Part shown: positions 59,195 to 64,000 of the stretch, one piece after another | Numbering within the stretch: position 1 is the first letter of the stretch | Layout: the number at the start of each line of letters is the position of its first letter | Source: Anaeramoeba flamelloides | Taxonomy: Eukaryota; Metamonada; Anaeramoebidae | DNA length: 64,000 nucleotides | Direction: 5' to 3' | NCBI GenBank assembly: GCA_027625915.1 | Contig: JANTQA010000045.1 | Location: forward strand, 1,488,001 to 1,552,000 | Position numbers and translations under genes: made by a program | The notes under the pieces: model-generated | Told to the model about the DNA's origin: nothing | The model's input: only the letters and a program-made list of their open reading frames with translations | Database searches by the model: none

Positions 59195-62100
59195 CTTATA
59201 AGCATTAGAAGCATCTTTGAAATAATAAAAATGTATAAAAGCAATAGTTTTTCTATTAACATCCTTTTTCAATTTAATATTTTTAATATCCCCAAAAACT
59301 TTAAAAGTTTGATGTAATTCCTATTAATTAATCGAAGAAGAAAAAAAAGAATAAAAAATAAAGGTCGTGATATTAAAAAAATAAAAAATTATAAATTCGA
59401 AATATATAAATCAAAAAAAATTACCCGAAAACTAGTTGGTTTTAGAAATCCTATACAATATAATTTTGTATTCGTTATATATGGTTCAATTCTAAGAGAC
59501 CCTGTTCTTAAAAACTTCCCGTTTAGTACAATTTTGGCCGTCTCAGCATCTTTTACTTTCTAAATGGGATTTAATTAAAATGGAAAATAAATCAAGAATT
59601 TGGAAAAAAAAAAAAATCAAATAATTTAATACTTTTTAAATAAGAAAAACTATTAAAATAAAAAAAAAATCTAAAAAATCACAAACAGAAAATTGAATTA
59701 AATAATAATTTCTTCCAGCCTTATAGTTACGATATGAAACAGATAATAATTTACCATACTGTTTAAATTTTCTTTTGAGTGTTTCATGTACACCACTTTT
59801 TTGCCCGGTAATCAATAAACAAGCTTTTGGTAGTCCTCGCTATAGTCTAGATTGTTGAAAAGAACAGTTAGTGATAATGATTAGAAAAAAAAATTATTAT
59901 AACAAGAAACAAGAATATATATATAAAAAAAAAAAAAGAAAAAAGAAAAAGAAAGAAAGAAAAGAAAGAAAAGAAAGGGCAAATAATACCTTTCCAAAAT
60001 GGTGGTCTAGTAAGAAATTGAAAGGTGAATTAACATTTAATTGATAATAATCAGCAGCATCTTCCAATTCTTCAACAATTTCGTCATTGCATAAATGGTA
60101 GTTAATTTCATCTGTATATAAAAAATGAAACAGAATTTTTAAACTTTGTGGCCTTTTTCGAGAATAATCGGTAACTGAAGTTGATGAGTCATCAACAGAT
60201 AAAAATAACCCTCTAAAAAGATCACTTCTTAGCCTGTAATATCAATTTATGGATTTTTATTGGAATATTTGAAATATAAACTGTGTAATCTTTACTTTTT
60301 TTCCATATTTTCCAATTTTCTCATGTCCTTTTTTAAATAATGCAACTCGGGATTTCGGAATCTACATTTTAAATATATTGTTTCAATTAAAACTCGATTA
60401 TCAATTACATCAGTGTAGACCCATTTTAAAAAGGTATAAACTTCATCTGGTTTGTATAGAGTTAATATTTTTGAAACGCTACTAATTTTTGTACTGGTTC
60501 GTAATTCGACTAGAATCGTGTGTGTTTTTTGGCCTTTAAGTACTATATCCGCCCCCTCTCGTGATGTAAATAATTTTGCAAAATCTTCTTTAAATGAAAG
60601 TGCATTTTTCATTAAATAATCATCGATTTTGAATTTTTGATAAGAAAATTGTCTTAGCCTTAGATTTGTAAATTCAATACTTTCTATCTTTTACATATTA
60701 TAAATGATAAATAATTTTTTTTTTTTTTTAAATAATTGTTTTCATATGACAAATAAAAAAAATTTATAAAAATAAAAAAAAAAAAAAAAAGAAAAAGAAA
60801 TATTTACTTTCGGTTTGTAAGGTGTAGCTCCGTGATTTAACATATATAAAAATAAAAGGTAAAAATGTCGAATTTCCCAATAATTTTGAATTAAAATATA
60901 TAATGGGGTTTTATTTTCATTCTATGGTTATGTTTAAATATAAATTTCAAATGAAAAAAAGTAAATTTGGTAAATATTAAGTAAATTAAATTGATAAGTA
61001 TATGAGGAGATAAACAGAGAAATTCAGAAATTTATCAGAGCTTTTAAAATGAAATTTAGAATTAATTTTTTTGTTTCAAATATTAAAAATATACTCAAAA
61101 ATAAACTTTTTCAAAAAAAAAAATTTTCTAAATTTTTCCTTTTTGCAAATTATCACAATTATCATTATTATTATGTAAATAAATATTGAAAGGGGTTTAT
61201 ACCTGTCAAGATATTAACTGAAAATAAAAAAATGGAAACAAGTGTTAATTATTTTTTTTTTTGTATTTTTTAATTTTATCATTTTTAATCATTTATTTTT
61301 TTTCTTTTATGAATTGATCTTATGTTTTCATTTTCAGGTTCTATTTCGGTTCCCAATTAAAAATAATGTTGAATTTTTTTTCCTTGTTTCACTTTTTTCC
61401 AAACAGTGAGTCTGAAAGTATTTTTGGTGAATGAATACTTTTCATTAAAAATTTTGAATTCCTTTTCATTTTCCTTTTCCAAATAGCGATCACACAATTT
61501 ACAAGGAACTTCTTTGCAAACTCTATTGATAAATAAAAAATTATTATGTATACTTCAATTTTTTTACAAATCGGTTATTAATTACTGTTGGTAAAAGTAA
61601 AAGAAAAAACCAAAGTTTAAATTAAGGATTCAATAGAATAACGGTTTTTTGGAATATGATTTTTATAGGAATGGGTTTTTATTAGTTTTTTCAACTATAA
61701 TTCAAAATTTGTTTAAAAAATTTTGACCATTTTTAAGATCACCAAAAAGGCATATTCAATTTCAATAAAAAGGTAGAAATAGTTTTGTTTTTATTGGTTG
61801 ATCAGTAATATAATGGATTATTTTTAAAACTTGTAATATAACTTCTTAATAATTGATTTTTATTTCTTATCCGTGCAAAGGTTTTCAAATCAAAATCCCG
61901 TTCAATATTTTTTTCTCGTACTATTTGTTGCAAAATAAATAGAACAAAATTTTCATTCAACTTTCCAAAATTATATCTTATAAATCAGTTCATATTTAAA
62001 ATTTTTAATTCCATAAACGAATTTTTATTATTAATTTTCTCTTCTAGCATTTGGAGGTTTGAAGATTTATTCTATTTCTTGAGAATTAATTATTTTGGAA

Positions 62101-64000
62101 AGCTGAATTAAAATCTTCATCTTTTAATTTTACAATTAACTGTAGTTTCACTTTTTTTCAGTGATATTAATATATTTTTTTTTACAAATTCTAAAATATG
62201 GAATATTTTTTTTATTTTGAAATAAAAATAGAGTTTGTTTCTAAAATTTTTACTTAACTAATTGAAATTTTGATTTTTTTATTTTTTTTACTTCAAGGGT
62301 CTTACAGTCCGTTTCACTTTTAAGGCACAAACTTTCAACGAAATTTGAGGCATAAAAAAATCTCAAATTAAGGCACAAAATTTGTAATTTTTTTTTTTAC
62401 AATTTATTTTACTAGAATCTGAATTTTGTGCTTTAATTTGAGATTTTTTTTGTGCCTTAAATTTCGTTGAAAGTTTGTGCCTTAAAAGTGAAACTGACTG
62501 TATTTCAATGATCTAACTTTTAATCCAAATATTTTTTTCAAATTATCTAGTGTTGAGTATTAAAAAAAATCAATTATCCCTTTTAAGGGACTAGTCTCTA
62601 TTAATTTTTTTTTTGACTAATAACTATATCAGGAATCCTTATCTTGAAATATATTTAAAATTGAAAATAGACAAGTTTTTTCAATGTTAGAACTTTTAGT
62701 TCTTGTTTTTTAAAAAATTTTACAATTCTGCCAAAAAAAGTGACTTTTAAAATTTTTTTTTTGAAAAAATATCTTTAACGGATGAGAAATTTTTGATTAA
62801 TTTTGGATTTAATTATTTTCTCAAAAATAATATTTATTCTCATTTTTAAAAACGAAAAAATAATTTAAAACTGGTGATATTTTCTCCTTCACTCTGTTCA
62901 TCCAACTTGACTCTATAAAGAACTCAATTTGTTTTATCAATAATTACTTTTTTAAAAAATAGTTCTTATTCTTTTCTTTGATTTTTTTTGACTCTGACAA
63001 AAACTTTTGGGATGGTTATTTGGTAATACTTAAAAAAACTTCAAATTCAACAAAAACAAAAGAGTGTAAACTCAAAAAGTAGATTCATGAAAAAAAAAGA
63101 ATGGTACAATATAAAAAAAGAAAATCTTTTATTAAGAGTTAAGCATATATTGTATATTTTTTTCGAATCAAACTATGTTTTCATGTAAATCCAAAAAAAA
63201 ACCCTTTCAGGTTTATTTTTCAAACTATTTTTTGTAGGTCTTCCACAAACATAACAAGGTTTTGCTTTCTTGTTCATATTTTTTTTTTATTTTTTGTATT
63301 TTTGCGAAAAGTTGAAAAAAAGCAACTTTCAAAAAAGTGAAAAAAAGGAAAAATTTTTTATTTCTATAAAAACAATAACTAAATTTAATGAATGTCATTT
63401 AGCAAGATTTCATTAATATACGAAGAAGTTTTTCACTTTGATTTGAAATCTAAGGAATTGGCAAAAAAAATTCTAAATCTCTATTAAATTTACCTAAAAT
63501 AATTTAATATAGACTAGTCCCTTAAGGTTTAAATTTTTACTGTTACTAATTCTCCATTTGTAAATTAAAATAATTGAAAAACAAAAGAAAATTTCGATAT
63601 TACTTGGTTGGAGTTAGTTGATCTTACTATGTTTAAAATGCATTAACCTTATCATTTAACTGAAATATATAATAAAAAAATAACATACATTTTTCACATT
63701 CAATAAAACATGGCGAGAAACAAATAATCGCAGGATTTTTAAATTGGCGGATGGGTTTGCACATAAATAATGTAAAGGGGTATTATTATTTGAGTCTCTT
63801 TGGTTAACTTTATAGCCATTAATTAAACAGTATTTGATTAATTTGTATTTTATACTTGGGTTTTGGCAGAGTAAATGCAAGACTGATCTTTTTGAGCTGG
63901 TCAATTCATGCATTGTTGCTCCTTTGTGTATGAGGAATTTCAGGATCCTTAGTTTTATTGACTCATTTTGGCAAAGATAATGTAAGGGTGTTTCTTGATC
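59195..64000 (-). CDS. Ankyrin-BTB-RRM fusion protein (partial, runs off the right edge)
   Basis: Minus-strand exons with matching phases: >64000-63689, 60921-60808, 60687-60296, 60233-59990, 59839-59687, 59559-59425 and 59320-59195; donors are GTATGT, GTAAAT, GTAAAG, GTATTA, GTTTGT, GTAATT and GTATAA. The first exons encode ankyrin repeats (ETPLHYLCQNESIKLRILKF, NNTPLHYLCANPSAN, NENKTPLYILIQN). Then come BTB-like parts: FKEDFAKLFTSREGADIVLK ... FLKWVYTDVIDNRVLIETI and KLRSDLFRGLFLSVDD ... FHFLYTDEI ... LEDAADYYQLN. The last exons form two RRM-like folds: ACLLITGQ ... YYLIQFS with DAETAKIVLNG, and LYCIGFLKPTSF ... KTIAFIHFYYFKDASNAYK. Ankyrin-BTB proteins can be ubiquitin-ligase adaptors and RRMs bind RNA; the combined role is unknown. 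The 5' end lies outside the window and the 3' end is unresolved. The first intron seen is 2,767 bp. Confidence 0.8.
61340..62170. repeat. Repeats related to the helicase-intron element, within the large intron
   Basis: 61345-61405 resembles the right arm of the 51334-51752 element (GGTTCCCAATTAAAAAT, TTGTTTCACTTTTTTCC), and 61615-61870 resembles its interior. 61905-62170 matches the sequence flanking that element on both sides (51270-51330 and 51765-51925), without the insertion. Confidence 0.55.
62305..62500. mobile_element. 196-bp non-autonomous relative of the 7.1 kb transposon
   Basis: Begins CAGTCCGTTTCACTTTTAAG and ends with the inverse of CAGTCAGTTTCACTTTTAAG; TA on both sides (62303-62304 and 62501-62502). 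Arms of about 85 bases with few differences from 57421-57618. It lies inside the 2.8 kb intron of the ankyrin-BTB-RRM gene. Confidence 0.87.

Noticed and set aside
1-64000. tRNA and rRNA genes
   Set aside because: I looked for a GGTTCGA-type box and clover-leaf spacing in the less AT-rich stretches and found none.

Overview
The window reads as nuclear DNA of an extremely AT-rich protist. Genes are split by GT-AG introns, proteins carry Asn/Lys/Glu low-complexity runs, and all host genes seen end in TAA under the standard code. The mix of BTB/POZ proteins, ankyrin-BTB genes, a PLAC8 gene and a lectin-like type I membrane protein suggests an anaerobic amoeboid protist of the Anaeramoeba kind. 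That assignment is an inference from protein style, not proven here.

Layout, left to right. 2.2-4.3 kb: a three-exon Cdc25-type phosphatase. 4.3-11.2 kb: gene-poor DNA with small inverted-repeat elements. 11.2-12.8 kb: an intronless protein with a Zn-binding Cys cluster, a ubiquitin-like segment and BTB segments. 13.7-16.5 kb: exon-like fragments with no assignable gene. 17.1-17.6 kb: a PLAC8 family gene. 20.2-27.1 kb: a secretory-pathway receptor-like protein with two Cys-rich repeats and a 5.5 kb intron full of repeats. 27-31.9 kb: gene-poor. 31.9-32.7 kb: ribosomal protein eS6. 33.2-34.6 kb: a young foldback element and dispersed repeats. 35.1-47.0 kb: a LINE interrupted by a 7.1 kb DNA transposon. 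48.7-49.2 kb: SFT2 vesicle transport protein, minus strand. 50.5-55.5 kb: a DDX51/Dbp6-like DEAD-box helicase with a 3.3 kb intron. 55.5-59.2 kb: gene-poor, with nested miniature elements. 59.2 kb to the right edge: a minus-strand gene joining ankyrin repeats, BTB segments and two RRM-like domains, with a 2.8 kb intron.

The most interesting object is the transposon at 37772-44865. Its ends match inverted copies of CAGTCAGTTTCAC and it is flanked by TA, as in Tc1/mariner elements. On the minus strand it carries a decayed DDE transposase. Downstream on the same strand lies a decayed ubiquitin/SUMO-protease-like cysteine peptidase with clear Cys and His boxes. A block of about 23 palindrome-rich 65-bp satellite units lies between the transposase and the right end. 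It landed between the endonuclease and reverse-transcriptase parts of the LINE. About 200-bp elements at 57.4 and 62.3 kb, and eroded ones at 7.0 and 18.5 kb, share its ends and look like internally deleted non-autonomous relatives.

The three oversized introns are long because they hold the same dispersed repeats and miniature elements found between genes. The other introns measure about 60-200 bp.
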